Shown here: piece by piece, positions 24,331 to 32,114 of the stretch | Numbering within the stretch: position 1 is the first letter of the stretch | Layout of the letters: each line of letters begins with the position of its first letter | NCBI GenBank assembly: GCA_018378775.1 | Contig: JAGZWV010000016.1 | Coordinates: forward strand, 1-32,399 | DNA length: 32,399 nt | Reading direction: 5' to 3' | Origin: Collinsella sp. | GTDB taxonomy: Bacteria; Actinomycetota; Coriobacteriia; Coriobacteriales; Coriobacteriaceae | Program-made: the position numbers and the translations under genes | Notes under the pieces: generated by a model | Database searches by the model: none | The model's input: the letters and a program-made list of their open reading frames with translations, nothing else | Told to the model about the DNA's origin: nothing

Positions 24331-26106
24331 TTAGGCGCGCGTACGTGCACTCAGGGCGAATGCGGCGCCAGCAGCCATGAGCAGCACGCCCACGGTGATG
24401 AAGACCTTGATGCCCAGGTCACCGGTCATAGGCAGCTCGGTGAGATTCTTGGCGTTCCAAATCTTGATGGTCGAGCTCTCCACGGAGACGCGAGAGTCGG
24501 TATTCTTTGGGTCCTTGGCACAAGAGACGGCAGTGATGGTCTTCTGGCCCTCGGGATCGTTGGCATTCACCGTATCGGATACCGTAAAGTTGAACTTCGG
24601 CAGGGAGACGGCGGTGTAATCATCGGGAGGAACGATCTCCTCAATCTCATACGTGCCAGCGTCGAGACCATTGAAGTCGATGACGCCCTTGTCATCGGTG
24701 GTGAACACGCCAGTCTTAGGAGTGCCAGTTGACTTGTCCGGATTGGTATTCAAAGTTATCCAAGCACCGTTCTCGCAACCGAGATAGCTGTCACCGGACT
24801 TGATCGTGAACTTAGCACCCTTGAGCTTAGTGGTCATGTCCTTGGCGGTCTTCAAGATGTTGAACTTATAGGAGTAGACATTCACCTCGTCACCAGGAAT
24901 GGTCTGCTCATCGGAGGTGTTGTTGGGGTTGTGCGACCAGGTGAGTGAGTCCTTGTTGGGGTTGCCCTTGATGTCGGTGGAATCAGAAAGCTTGGCATCA
25001 GCATCAAGGGTGGCACTCACTAGTACGGTCACCTTTGCGCCCTCGTTCAGCTTAGTGGCGCCCTCACTCTGGTTCACGTATTTGCCAAGGTCGATGACGG
25101 TATCTACACCATTGGCGTACTTTATATCGATATCAGTAGTGGCAGCATAGGAAACACTGTAGTCGGTATCCGCCTTAAGAGTAACGTCTCCAACCTTGAC
25201 CGATACAACGTTTACGCCTTTGGGGGCGTCATCGACAAACGAAGAAATGGCAGAACTAGCAGTGTCGTTGATCTTGAACACACGGCCGGTCGAATAGCCG
25301 GTGTAGTAAGGAACGGTAGTCTCAAGCGTGTAGTACACGGTGTCACCCACGGAGAAGGACGGCTCATTGTTGTAGGTACCGTCAGCATTGGCAAGATGCT
25401 TGGAGATATTCGGAATCACGTTCTTCACGGTAACGGCACCATCGATATCGGTGTCCGGAATGCTCGTCGGCGTAATGATGGGCAGTGAGAAGGACTCCTT
25501 GTCAGCAGCGGGACTGGTAGCGTCCTTCAGGAACCAGATACCCGGGACTTTAAAGGTTTTCACATTGGCGTTGTTGTTCGTAGCCGTGGTGAACGGGGTT
25601 GCAGTAGAAGCCTCAGGGAAGGTCTGGTCCTCGAGGTTCTGGGCAAAGGTGCGCAGCGCGGCGTCGTTGTTCCAGGGCGAGGAGAGGTTAGGGGTTCCGG
25701 TATTGCTAAACACATGCATGATCAGGAAGCCCATAGGGTTGTTCGACGAGTTGCCGTCGGACACATAATAGTTCTTGTCCTGCTTGTAGGCAGTAAGCAC
25801 GTTCTGGGCATTGCCCGTCTTATCAATGACAGCATTGAAGTCCATCGCGGCCTCGATGGTGCTCACGAGCTTCTCGTTGGTATCAATCGTATAGGCAATC
25901 GACTTGTCATTGTTAACAACAACGTCCTTCAGCTCGGCAAGCTGCCAGCCGTTGAACTCGTGATCGGCAGCATCCGTCGACTGCTTGTTGATCGTAATGC
26001 TGTAGGTGGGATCAGCCTTGGCCACAGGCGCTCCACCCACCAGGCCGGTTACGACGATCGCTACGGCGGCGGCGCCGGCGATCAGCTTTTGTACGAATCG
26101 GTTCAT
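24331..26106 (-). CDS. LPXTG pilus backbone (major) pilin
   Basis: This 591-residue surface protein is the likely polymerising subunit of the pilus. It has a signal peptide (1-31, ending AKA) and a pilin-motif-like VIPNISK with Lys 236 as candidate acceptor. Ig-like domains with SpaA character follow (about 410-555), including an E-box YEIEEIVPPDDY (486-497). The sorting signal is LPMTG (558-562), then a membrane helix and a short positive tail (ARTRA). I chose ATG 26106, preceded by AAAGGGGA. Isopeptide bonds between the E-box Glu and Lys/Asn are expected in the family but not proven here. Confidence 0.92.
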   Translation of the reverse strand: MNRFVQKLIAGAAAVAIVVTGLVGGAPVAKADPTYSITINKQSTDAADHEFNGWQLAELKDVVVNNDKSIAYTIDTNEKLVSTIEAAMDFNAVIDKTGNAQNVLTAYKQDKNYYVSDGNSSNNPMGFLIMHVFSNTGTPNLSSPWNNDAALRTFAQNLEDQTFPEASTATPFTTATNNNANVKTFKVPGIWFLKDATSPAADKESFSLPIITPTSIPDTDIDGAVTVKNVIPNISKHLANADGTYNNEPSFSVGDTVYYTLETTVPYYTGYSTGRVFKINDTASSAISSFVDDAPKGVNVVSVKVGDVTLKADTDYSVSYAATTDIDIKYANGVDTVIDLGKYVNQSEGATKLNEGAKVTVLVSATLDADAKLSDSTDIKGNPNKDSLTWSHNPNNTSDEQTIPGDEVNVYSYKFNILKTAKDMTTKLKGAKFTIKSGDSYLGCENGAWITLNTNPDKSTGTPKTGVFTTDDKGVIDFNGLDAGTYEIEEIVPPDDYTAVSLPKFNFTVSDTVNANDPEGQKTITAVSCAKDPKNTDSRVSVESSTIKIWNAKNLTELPMTGDLGIKVFITVGVLLMAAGAAFALSARTRA

Positions 26107-26145
26107 GATTCCCCTTTCAGAAATGAGCCCGACATTCATAAACAT

Positions 26146-29100
26146 CTATCTACCAGCGCCATCGGACGGGTCGTCCTGGCAGCGCTTTGTAGCGAACCAA
26201 TACGCTCCCGCGGCGATGCCGCCCAGAAGCATGAGACCGGCGCCCACGAGGAGCATGGAGTTTTCGGTCCAACCCGCGCCGGTGAGCGGGAGGTCCGTGA
26301 GAACTTTCACGTTGGTGAAGGTGGAGGCGGGAATGGCGTCGGGCGCGGCGGCGGAGGGTTGAACCTCGACGCCCTGCCCCTTCTCACCCAGGGCGTTGCC
26401 CATGTCGTCCTTCATCTGGGTGACCGTAGTGGAGGTGGTGAGGCCGGTGTACTTGCCGGCGTCATTCAGCACGGCTTTCACCGTGACGGCCACCTGGTAC
26501 TCGGCCTTGGAGTAGCGGAGCTTGTCGATGACATCGGTGGCAGGCGCGACCTCCTTCACCGTGTAGGTATAGGTCTTGGCGCCAGTCGTGTTCGAAGCGT
26601 CGATCGCGGCGAGGTGATCTTTGGAGAACGAGATATCGCCAAAGGATGCCACGATGTCGTTGACCTTCGTGGAGCCTGCAGGAGCGACGGAAATAGTCGT
26701 CTGATCAGGCATAGGTGCGCTACCCTTGTTTGCCCCCGTAGCTTCGATGCTGAAATCGAACGCCACATAGCTGCCGTCGGAATTCGTAGGCCAATCCGTG
26801 TTACGAACAGATTTGGTCACCGGGATCGTCACGGACGTGGTGGTGAGAGAATCGGAGATGTACGCGTTGCCACCCTCGTCGAAAGTCGGCTTTTTGTCCT
26901 CGGTCCACGTAATGGAGCCGTTCGTGCTGGACACCGTGAACTCGTAAGCCGTCGAATTCTTCTCGTAGCCAAACGGAGCTTGGATCTCAACAAGCGTGTA
27001 CGTGCCCGGCAGCAGGCCCTCGAGCGTGAACTTGCCGGGTGTGGTGTCGATGTCTGCCCACGTGGTGTCGCCCGAAGCCGACTGATCGCTCACGGTCCAA
27101 GACTGGTCAACGGTCGTACCATCGGCGTCCTTGGTCTTGGTGAGCTTCCACTCGGAACCAGCCAAAGGAGTGCGCCCTGCGTCGCCCTCCACCTTGGTCC
27201 AAGACACCGTACCGGCGATCTTGGTGTTGGCGATAGCACCCGTAGGGTTATTCTCGAACGAAACTTTATTGCCGCTCCCATCCACGTAACCCTGAACATA
27301 GTTCGGCTTCTCGCCAGTATTGTTCATAGTGGCGTAGTAGATGGTCTCGGACTTCTGGTAACCAGCCGGAGCAGCCGCCTCTTTGATGTAATAGGTGAAG
27401 TAGTTGGTGTAACTGGGATCGCCGATGTTGGCCTTCTGGTTCAAATAGCTGAACTGAATCTCGCCATCATTAGAAGCGTAATCGTTGGCAGCGCCATCCG
27501 TTACCGTAACGATGGGATGCGTCCCGTTCTTGGCATCATCGACAGTGCCGTATATCGTCCACGAGGAACCGGGAAGCAGCGTAGTGCCATCCGCAGCGTC
27601 GACCTTGCTCCATGCAATGGAGGAACCGTCCGGTGTATACGAGCCAGACCACGGGAAGTTGTGACGCTCCTGGTCCATATCGATGACGGAAGCCGAGTTA
27701 CCCTCGCTGAAACTACTCCACGCCACCGTAGGGTTGTACATCTGGAAGTCCCCGCCAACATAAACGCGTCCGTTGGTGGTCACGTGATCCTCGAAGCTGC
27801 CGTTGGGAACAATGATGCTGCCCAACATGGCGGCTGCGGGGTCGTCGTCGGTCCACTTCCCGTCCCCACCAAAATCAGTATTGCCCTCAAGGGCCATACC
27901 ACCGCGGATGGTGACCTGGCTGGCCGTTGCGAAGTTCCACAGGATGCTCTGGGCGGCAGTGGAGTACTGAGCCCTGAGGTTCTTAGCATCCTCGGTGTCA
28001 CCCTCCTCGTACCCGCGGGAGATTTCCGTACCATTCCACCAGAAACGCCAGCCGGTGTTGAACTCAACCGGAGTCGCAGGCTTGTCCTTATCATCGATGA
28101 TGTTGACGACCACGGAAGCGTCCTCAGGTATATTCATGAAGCTGAAGTCCACGCCACGGTAGGTCTTGTCGCCAATGGAGTTGGTAAGATCGGACGCCTT
28201 GAGGTTGAAGACCTGTAGCGGAGAACCGTTACCGTTTTCGTCCGCATCTCCGGTAAACGTGATGAGCTTCTCGTTGTTGACAAGAACCACCTGGTCGGAA
28301 ACGTTCTTGCCGTTAACGTCGGTATAGTTCGTCTTGCGCTTAAAGGTCTTAGTGGAGTCGTCGAACGTGAGTCCGTACCGCTCCGTGTTGTTGTACTTTG
28401 TAATCGTGTATTTGGAATTCTGCTCAGCAACACCAACCGTGTAGCTCCCGGTGGGCTTAAGCCTTGCGAGGGGCGTGGATATCTTCGCCTTTACTTCGGA
28501 CTCTAGGTATTTGGTGTAGTCCTTACCGTTGATGTTGTTGAGGATGTCGACTTGGTTGAACAGCGAGCTTGCGTTCGCATTTCCCCCGTCATCATAGAAG
28601 TAGCTCTGGGTTTTCACCACAGACTGGCGTCTGGGGTCAGCATTCCAATAGGTAATGGGACCGGCGATCTGCGCGGTGTAGTCATAGCCAGCGGAGTCAC
28701 CCGTTGTCGACTTGCCGACCCAGGCACCCTTGGTCCAAGCACCAACCGTCGCAGTATTTGAGGTGAATCCCTGACCGGTGTTCATGTTTTCAATCGAGCT
28801 GTTTATACCGGCGACCGCAAGCACCGTGCTTCCCTCACTGGGACGGAACTGGGAACCAAAACCAACGGTGCCGAAACGGAAGCCATGGCCGCTCCAACTC
28901 TCCTTGATAGGATTCATGGCAAGCTTGCCACGGACCACGGTAAGGCCCTCCGCCTCAGCTGCATATGAGCCGGTGGGGGCGTTGTTCGCATCAAGAGTAC
29001 TAGTGTTGCTCGGTTTACCACCGATGTACATGTCACGGCCGACGTAGGTGGCCACGCCGGGATCGGGGGTGGAGACATTGATATTCGTACCGATACCGAT

Positions 29101-29463
29101 AGACGTGGGAACGTGAATTCCCGGCTCCAAGGTAGTCGTCGTTCCCGCTGAAGCCGCATTCTCATTCTGAGCCTGCTCAGCACTATTTGAAGAGCCTGCC
29201 TCGCCGCCATCGGTCTCGTTGCTATTCTGGTTTTCGGCATCCTCGCTGGTGTTACCTACAGCAGCGGACTCACTTGAGGAACCCCCCCCCATTACAGTTT
29301 TCTCGGTAGAAACTGTCTGGGTGTCGTTGGCGATGGCCTGTGAGATCGGGGGCATAACGAGCGACAGCACCAGGCTCAAAACGGAAGCTCCGCACAAAAC
29401 ACTTGCTAGCACACGATGTGCCGCTTTATTGTTCTGCTTGGATTTATCTGAATTTGCCGTCAT
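26146..29463 (-). CDS. Large LPXTG pilus tip adhesin with CAA, SpaA and FctA-like domains
   Basis: This 1105-residue surface protein is the first gene of the pilus operon and most likely the tip adhesin. It has a signal peptide (1-45, ending QAIA) and a low-complexity Ser/Asn/Glu linker (50-110). A collagen-adhesin-like choice-of-anchor A region follows (about 130-610, with LGSIIVPNGSFED, GRVYVGGDF and RHNFPWSG). Two SpaA domains have E-boxes (YYIKEAAAPAGY and YTLVEIQAPFGY), and an FctA-like domain (about 870-1050) has TYTVKEVAP. LPLTG (1058-1062), a membrane helix and a KR-containing tail end the protein. The codons for Gly 59-61 form a nine-G run. The ATG at 29463 has GGGGAGGAG upstream. 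It lies 39 bases before the pilin gene. Confidence 0.92.
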   Translation of the reverse strand: MTANSDKSKQNNKAAHRVLASVLCGASVLSLVLSLVMPPISQAIANDTQTVSTEKTVMGGGSSSESAAVGNTSEDAENQNSNETDGGEAGSSNSAEQAQNENAASAGTTTTLEPGIHVPTSIGIGTNINVSTPDPGVATYVGRDMYIGGKPSNTSTLDANNAPTGSYAAEAEGLTVVRGKLAMNPIKESWSGHGFRFGTVGFGSQFRPSEGSTVLAVAGINSSIENMNTGQGFTSNTATVGAWTKGAWVGKSTTGDSAGYDYTAQIAGPITYWNADPRRQSVVKTQSYFYDDGGNANASSLFNQVDILNNINGKDYTKYLESEVKAKISTPLARLKPTGSYTVGVAEQNSKYTITKYNNTERYGLTFDDSTKTFKRKTNYTDVNGKNVSDQVVLVNNEKLITFTGDADENGNGSPLQVFNLKASDLTNSIGDKTYRGVDFSFMNIPEDASVVVNIIDDKDKPATPVEFNTGWRFWWNGTEISRGYEEGDTEDAKNLRAQYSTAAQSILWNFATASQVTIRGGMALEGNTDFGGDGKWTDDDPAAAMLGSIIVPNGSFEDHVTTNGRVYVGGDFQMYNPTVAWSSFSEGNSASVIDMDQERHNFPWSGSYTPDGSSIAWSKVDAADGTTLLPGSSWTIYGTVDDAKNGTHPIVTVTDGAANDYASNDGEIQFSYLNQKANIGDPSYTNYFTYYIKEAAAPAGYQKSETIYYATMNNTGEKPNYVQGYVDGSGNKVSFENNPTGAIANTKIAGTVSWTKVEGDAGRTPLAGSEWKLTKTKDADGTTVDQSWTVSDQSASGDTTWADIDTTPGKFTLEGLLPGTYTLVEIQAPFGYEKNSTAYEFTVSSTNGSITWTEDKKPTFDEGGNAYISDSLTTTSVTIPVTKSVRNTDWPTNSDGSYVAFDFSIEATGANKGSAPMPDQTTISVAPAGSTKVNDIVASFGDISFSKDHLAAIDASNTTGAKTYTYTVKEVAPATDVIDKLRYSKAEYQVAVTVKAVLNDAGKYTGLTTSTTVTQMKDDMGNALGEKGQGVEVQPSAAAPDAIPASTFTNVKVLTDLPLTGAGWTENSMLLVGAGLMLLGGIAAGAYWFATKRCQDDPSDGAGR
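29282..29290 (-). repeat. Nine-base poly-G tract in the adhesin coding region
   Basis: Nine C on the plus strand (nine G in the mRNA) span the ATG of Met 58 to codon 61, just after the signal peptide. Gain or loss of one base would shift the frame and abolish the adhesin. As written, the frame is intact. Confidence 0.85.
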
Positions 29464-29515
29464 CGATGTCTCCTCCCCAAGAGACCGCGATCTTGCTCTT
29501 CCGCGAATTAACCTT

Positions 29516-29544
29516 GAGCGCGCAACCTATAATTGCTCGCGCTC
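29516..29544 (-). promoter_or_regulatory. Leader hairpin upstream of the tip adhesin
   Basis: GAGCGCG (29516-29522) pairs with CGCGCTC (29538-29544), with an inner CAA/TTG extension. It lies about 50 bases before the adhesin start and could affect translation or mRNA stability. Confidence 0.45.
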
Positions 29545-29548
29545 GATA

Positions 29549-29576
29549 TGCATAATATTACTTATTGTTTAAACAA
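29549..29576 (-). promoter_or_regulatory. Candidate pilus operon promoter
   Basis: TTGTTT (29571-29576) and TATGCA (29549-29554) lie 16 bases apart on the minus strand, and the 12-bp palindrome TTGTTTAAACAA covers the -35. An alternative pair is TTATGC (29550-29555) and TTATAG (29527-29532) with a 17-base spacer. Neither is strong. Confidence 0.4.
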
Positions 29577-29676
29577 CGAAAAGCCCGATTCTGTCGATTT
29601 CTTTTCTCAGAGTCTTTGTTCTTGACATTTATTCAAATTATGCAGTGTTATTCGATTTTTTCAGTTTTAGAAACCC

Positions 29677-29802
29677 GCAGGTAGATTTGTTGGCAAATAG
29701 AGATAAATGACACTCTGTTGTTTTTTGCACAACATTTTGTTTTAACCCGCTCAATCAGTGAACGGTCGATATTTGACTGTGAGTGGTCGCTCATCTACCT
29801 GC
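29677..29802. repeat. Spaced 10-bp inverted repeat flanking a 106-bp AT-rich segment
   Basis: GCAGGTAGAT (29677-29686) recurs as ATCTACCTGC (29793-29802), with some further similarity outside (CCC before the first arm, AGGG after the second). It may be a pair of regulator sites or recombination sites. The arms are short. Confidence 0.5.
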
Positions 29803-29931
29803 AGGGATAACCTACAGACTAGATAGTCAATTCCCGTACAGCCATTGTTAACGCCAACATATTCATACATCTATTCTAGAAACTGCCGCCTGTTCCCCGC
29901 GTCGATTCGCCTCGGGACAAAAAAGGGACGT

Positions 29932-29955
29932 AAAAATGATTGTCGGAACATTTTT
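29932..29955 (-). terminator. Weak terminator-like hairpin after the AlbA_2 regulator
   Basis: AAAAATG (29932-29938) pairs with CATTTTT (29949-29955), 35 bases after the gene's stop. The stem is A/T-rich, so termination would be inefficient. Confidence 0.35.
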
Positions 29956-29990
29956 AAGGACGAACTTGCTCCCACTCGCAGCCTGAAGCC

Positions 29991-31247
29991 TTAATCTGCA
30001 CGAGCATATCTTCTTCCGCGGCCTTCCCCCTCTTGCCTTAGGTAGCCCTTGCCCACAAGGGAGTTCAGCTGACGCACCGTCTTCGTCTTCTCGTATCCGG
30101 TCACCTCCGACACGGTCGAGCGCGACACGAGCCTGTTCTCCGGAATAGCATCGAGCACCAGCCGTTCCTCGTCCGTCAGCGCGCATCGTCTATCGACGAA
30201 GGGGAGTTTGACGGAGATGTAGCCGTCGCCCACCTCGAAACTCGGTGAAGACCCGGTGCCCTCGTACGCACGCCTTATACGGCGCACGCCCGTCCCAAAC
30301 TTCTCAATGAGCCCCGCGCGGAACATGCTCTCGGCAAGCACTGGGTTCCTGAGCAGGGAGAAACGACCCTCGAGGTACGCTTCTTTCGTCATTCCCGGAA
30401 CCAACCCTCCCGGCGAGACGATCTCCGCATCGTCATCTGAAAGCGAGATCCTTACGCATGCGTCCACATCCCAGGTGCGATGCGCGAGGGCATTCGCAAT
30501 GGCCTCGCGGAAGGCTTTTTTCGGAATCCTTTCCACCGACACCCTGTCTGCGCCCTCAATGGCCTCGTACTCGCAATACCTTTCGAAAAACGCTATCGCG
30601 CGGTCGAACTGAGCGATCACAGAAACGCCCTTTACGGTTTCCCTATCAAGAATAGTATCGTGGTCCGCCCCGAACTTAGCCATGTCAATTCCTGAGAACG
30701 CATTCTCGTCGGCGAGCAACGCCGCAGCATTGGTAAACGCGTCTCCGTCGAGCAGGCCGAGTGTCCTCATGACGTCGTTCGTCAGGGCATTGACGCCCAA
30801 AGCACTTGACAGCCTCTTTCCCAAAACGGTGAATTCAAGGTCGCCAGAACGGGCGGGCAGCGCATCGAAGCTGAGGTTCTGCCCTTCCAGTATGAGACGT
30901 TTCAGCTCCACGCCGTCCACCTCAACCGTTGCGGAGTCCGACCTTCTGTAGGCCTTACCGCCGCTCAAATAGGGTTTATCAAGCCCCTCCTCTACCGAAA
31001 GCTCGACCGTTCTTCCATTTTCTCCTATCTCTAGAAGAAACGACGGACGCGGCGAAATCGAGTCGTTGATCCTGTTCTCGATGTCTAGGCATGCCTGCTT
31101 AGGGTTATCGAGCCCCACCACAGTGCCATCGTCGTCAACACCGAACACTATGCGGCCGCCGTTGAAATTGGCGAACGCGCTCACCGTCTTCAAAAAGCCC
31201 CTGTTGATTTCGGATTTATATTCCAGGTCATCAGTTTCTCTCTGCAT
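29991..31247 (-). CDS. AlbA_2 / ATPase-fold / winged-helix transcriptional regulator
   Basis: This 418-residue protein has the three-part architecture of COG2865 regulators. The N-terminal AlbA_2 (Schlafen-like) domain covers about 5-125 (LEYKSEINRGFLKTVSAFAN, then GGRIVFGVDDDG). A GHKL-like ATPase C-terminal region covers about 235-330 (REAIANALAHRTW, IVSPGGLVPGMT, GLIEKFGTGVRRI). A C-terminal winged helix covers about 355-418 (TVSEVTGYEKTKTVRQLNSL). The target and ligand are unknown. I chose ATG 31247, preceded by AGGAG. Its promoter is overlapped by repeated CAACGATT sites, suggesting autoregulation. It reads toward the pilus operon, but no matching sites were seen there apart from a weak CAACGAAA. 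Confidence 0.88.
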   Translation of the reverse strand: MQRETDDLEYKSEINRGFLKTVSAFANFNGGRIVFGVDDDGTVVGLDNPKQACLDIENRINDSISPRPSFLLEIGENGRTVELSVEEGLDKPYLSGGKAYRRSDSATVEVDGVELKRLILEGQNLSFDALPARSGDLEFTVLGKRLSSALGVNALTNDVMRTLGLLDGDAFTNAAALLADENAFSGIDMAKFGADHDTILDRETVKGVSVIAQFDRAIAFFERYCEYEAIEGADRVSVERIPKKAFREAIANALAHRTWDVDACVRISLSDDDAEIVSPGGLVPGMTKEAYLEGRFSLLRNPVLAESMFRAGLIEKFGTGVRRIRRAYEGTGSSPSFEVGDGYISVKLPFVDRRCALTDEERLVLDAIPENRLVSRSTVSEVTGYEKTKTVRQLNSLVGKGYLRQEGEGRGRRYARAD

Positions 31248-31264
31248 AGCCGCTCCTATCCCTA

Positions 31265-31320
31265 AATCGTTGCAACGATTGTACAACGATTATCAAATCG
31301 TTGTAGATACGACGCAACGA
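31265..31320. promoter_or_regulatory. Operator cluster of CAACGATT half-sites
   Basis: A perfect 16-bp palindrome AATCGTTGCAACGATT (31265-31280) is followed by a perfect 9-bp inverted repeat with a 4-base gap (31283-31291 with 31296-31304). A partial fifth half-site CAACGA lies at 31315-31320. The sites cover the -10, the spacer and the transcription start region of the regulator's promoter. Confidence 0.8.
31289..31317 (-). promoter_or_regulatory. Promoter of the AlbA_2 regulator
   Basis: TTGCGT (31312-31317) and GATAAT (31289-31294) are 17 bases apart on the minus strand, about 40 bases before the start codon, inside the operator cluster. Confidence 0.65.
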
Positions 31321-31443
31321 CTACGGAGCGTTTTGCCTTTGCTGCGCAAGGTCACCGAGAATCTGTAATATAGCCAGCCGAAATAAACGAGGACCACAGA
31401 TCAGCCAGGGTTTTCATTGAATATCCCTTTTGCCTTTATATAC

Positions 31444-31469
31444 ACAAAAAGCGCCCCCTCTGGGCGCTT
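31444..31469 (-). terminator. Orphan terminator-like hairpin
   Basis: An 8-bp stem (31449-31456 with 31462-31469, loop of 5) is followed by a T-run on the minus strand (31450-31446). No minus-strand gene that it would serve is present to the right, so it may be left over from a rearrangement. Confidence 0.55.
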
Positions 31470-31476
31470 CTTGAGA

Positions 31477-31508
31477 GGCTCCCCCTTGGATGTACCCAAG
31501 GAGGAGCC
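31477..31508. repeat. Strong hairpin at the sirtuin truncation point
   Basis: GGCTCC-C-CCTTGG (31477-31489) pairs with CCAAGG-A-GGAGCC (31496-31508) around ATGTAC: 12 pairs with one mismatch. Recognisable sirtuin sequence starts at its right edge. It may be the end of a lost mobile element or a deletion junction. Confidence 0.65.
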
Positions 31509-32114
31509 ATCCTGCTCAACCGCTACGAGGCGGGGGTCGGTAAGCCCTACCTCGACCTTCTGCACATCCTCGAAGGGCGGGACCACTTCGTCCTCACTAC
31601 CAACGTCGACCACCAGTTCCAGCTGGCAGGGTTCGACAAGGCGCGGCTGTTCTACACGCAGGGGGACTACGGCCTGTTCCAATGCAGCCGCAACTGCTCC
31701 AGCGAGACGTACGACAACGAGCGGCAGGTCCGCGAGATGGCGGAGCTCCAGAAAGACCAGCGGGTGCCGAGCGAGCTCGTTCCCCGCTGCCCGCGCTGCG
31801 GGGCGCCCATGGTTCCCAACCTGCGCATCGACGGCTCTTTCTGCGAGGACCGCGGATGGCACGAGGCAGCCGCCCGCTACCGCGCATTCTGCGAGGCGCA
31901 CTCTGGCGACCGCATCCTGTACCTGGAGCTGGGCGTCGGAGACAACACGCCCGTCATCATCAAATACCCCTTCTGGAACGCCGTGGCACAAAACGGCCGT
32001 GCGGCGTACGCCTGCGTAAACATAGGAGGGGCGTGCGCACCGGCCGCAATCGCTGGCAGGAGCATCCTCGTAGATGACGATATAGATGGATTTCTTCAAA
32101 GCGCTTTAGTCTGA
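31506..32114 (+). pseudogene. 5'-truncated sirtuin, class M (SirTM)-like
   Basis: About 200 codons of a Sir2-family protein remain, without the N-terminal NAD-binding GAG motif and without an ATG at the break; the first in-frame ATG is 31737. The reading frame continues AILLNRYEAG, LTTNVDHQFQLAGFD (conserved Asn and Asp), FYTQGDYGLFQC, and the zinc cysteines CSRNC and PRCPRCG. The residue usually His in the catalytic HG motif is Gln here (TQGDYG), a feature recalled for class M sirtuins that ADP-ribosylate lipoylated GcvH-like proteins. The usual partners (macrodomain, GcvH-L, LplA) are not in the window. A short protein from 31737 is possible but could not be a working sirtuin. Confidence 0.8.

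Larger units (their letters stand above)
29464..29990. other. AT-rich 527-bp intergenic region upstream of the pilus operon
   Basis: No gene is supported. This region is markedly more AT-rich than its surroundings. It holds the pilus promoter and leader, a 12-bp palindrome TTGTTTAAACAA (29565-29576), a 10-bp inverted repeat pair 106 bp apart (29677-29686 and 29793-29802), and a weak hairpin at its far end (29932-29955). It is likely a regulatory hub and perhaps foreign in origin. Confidence 0.7.

Noticed and set aside
25714..28218. 834-codon plus-strand open frame
   Set aside because: It is antisense to the adhesin and pilin genes, which have clear domains, signal peptides and sorting motifs.
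31417..32019. 200-codon plus-strand open frame in the +1 register
   Set aside because: It is low in complexity (Ser/Thr-rich), overlaps the sirtuin frame and resembles no family.
31401..32099. 232-codon minus-strand open frame over the sirtuin region
   Set aside because: The plus strand carries recognisable sirtuin motifs. The minus frame is an antisense shadow.
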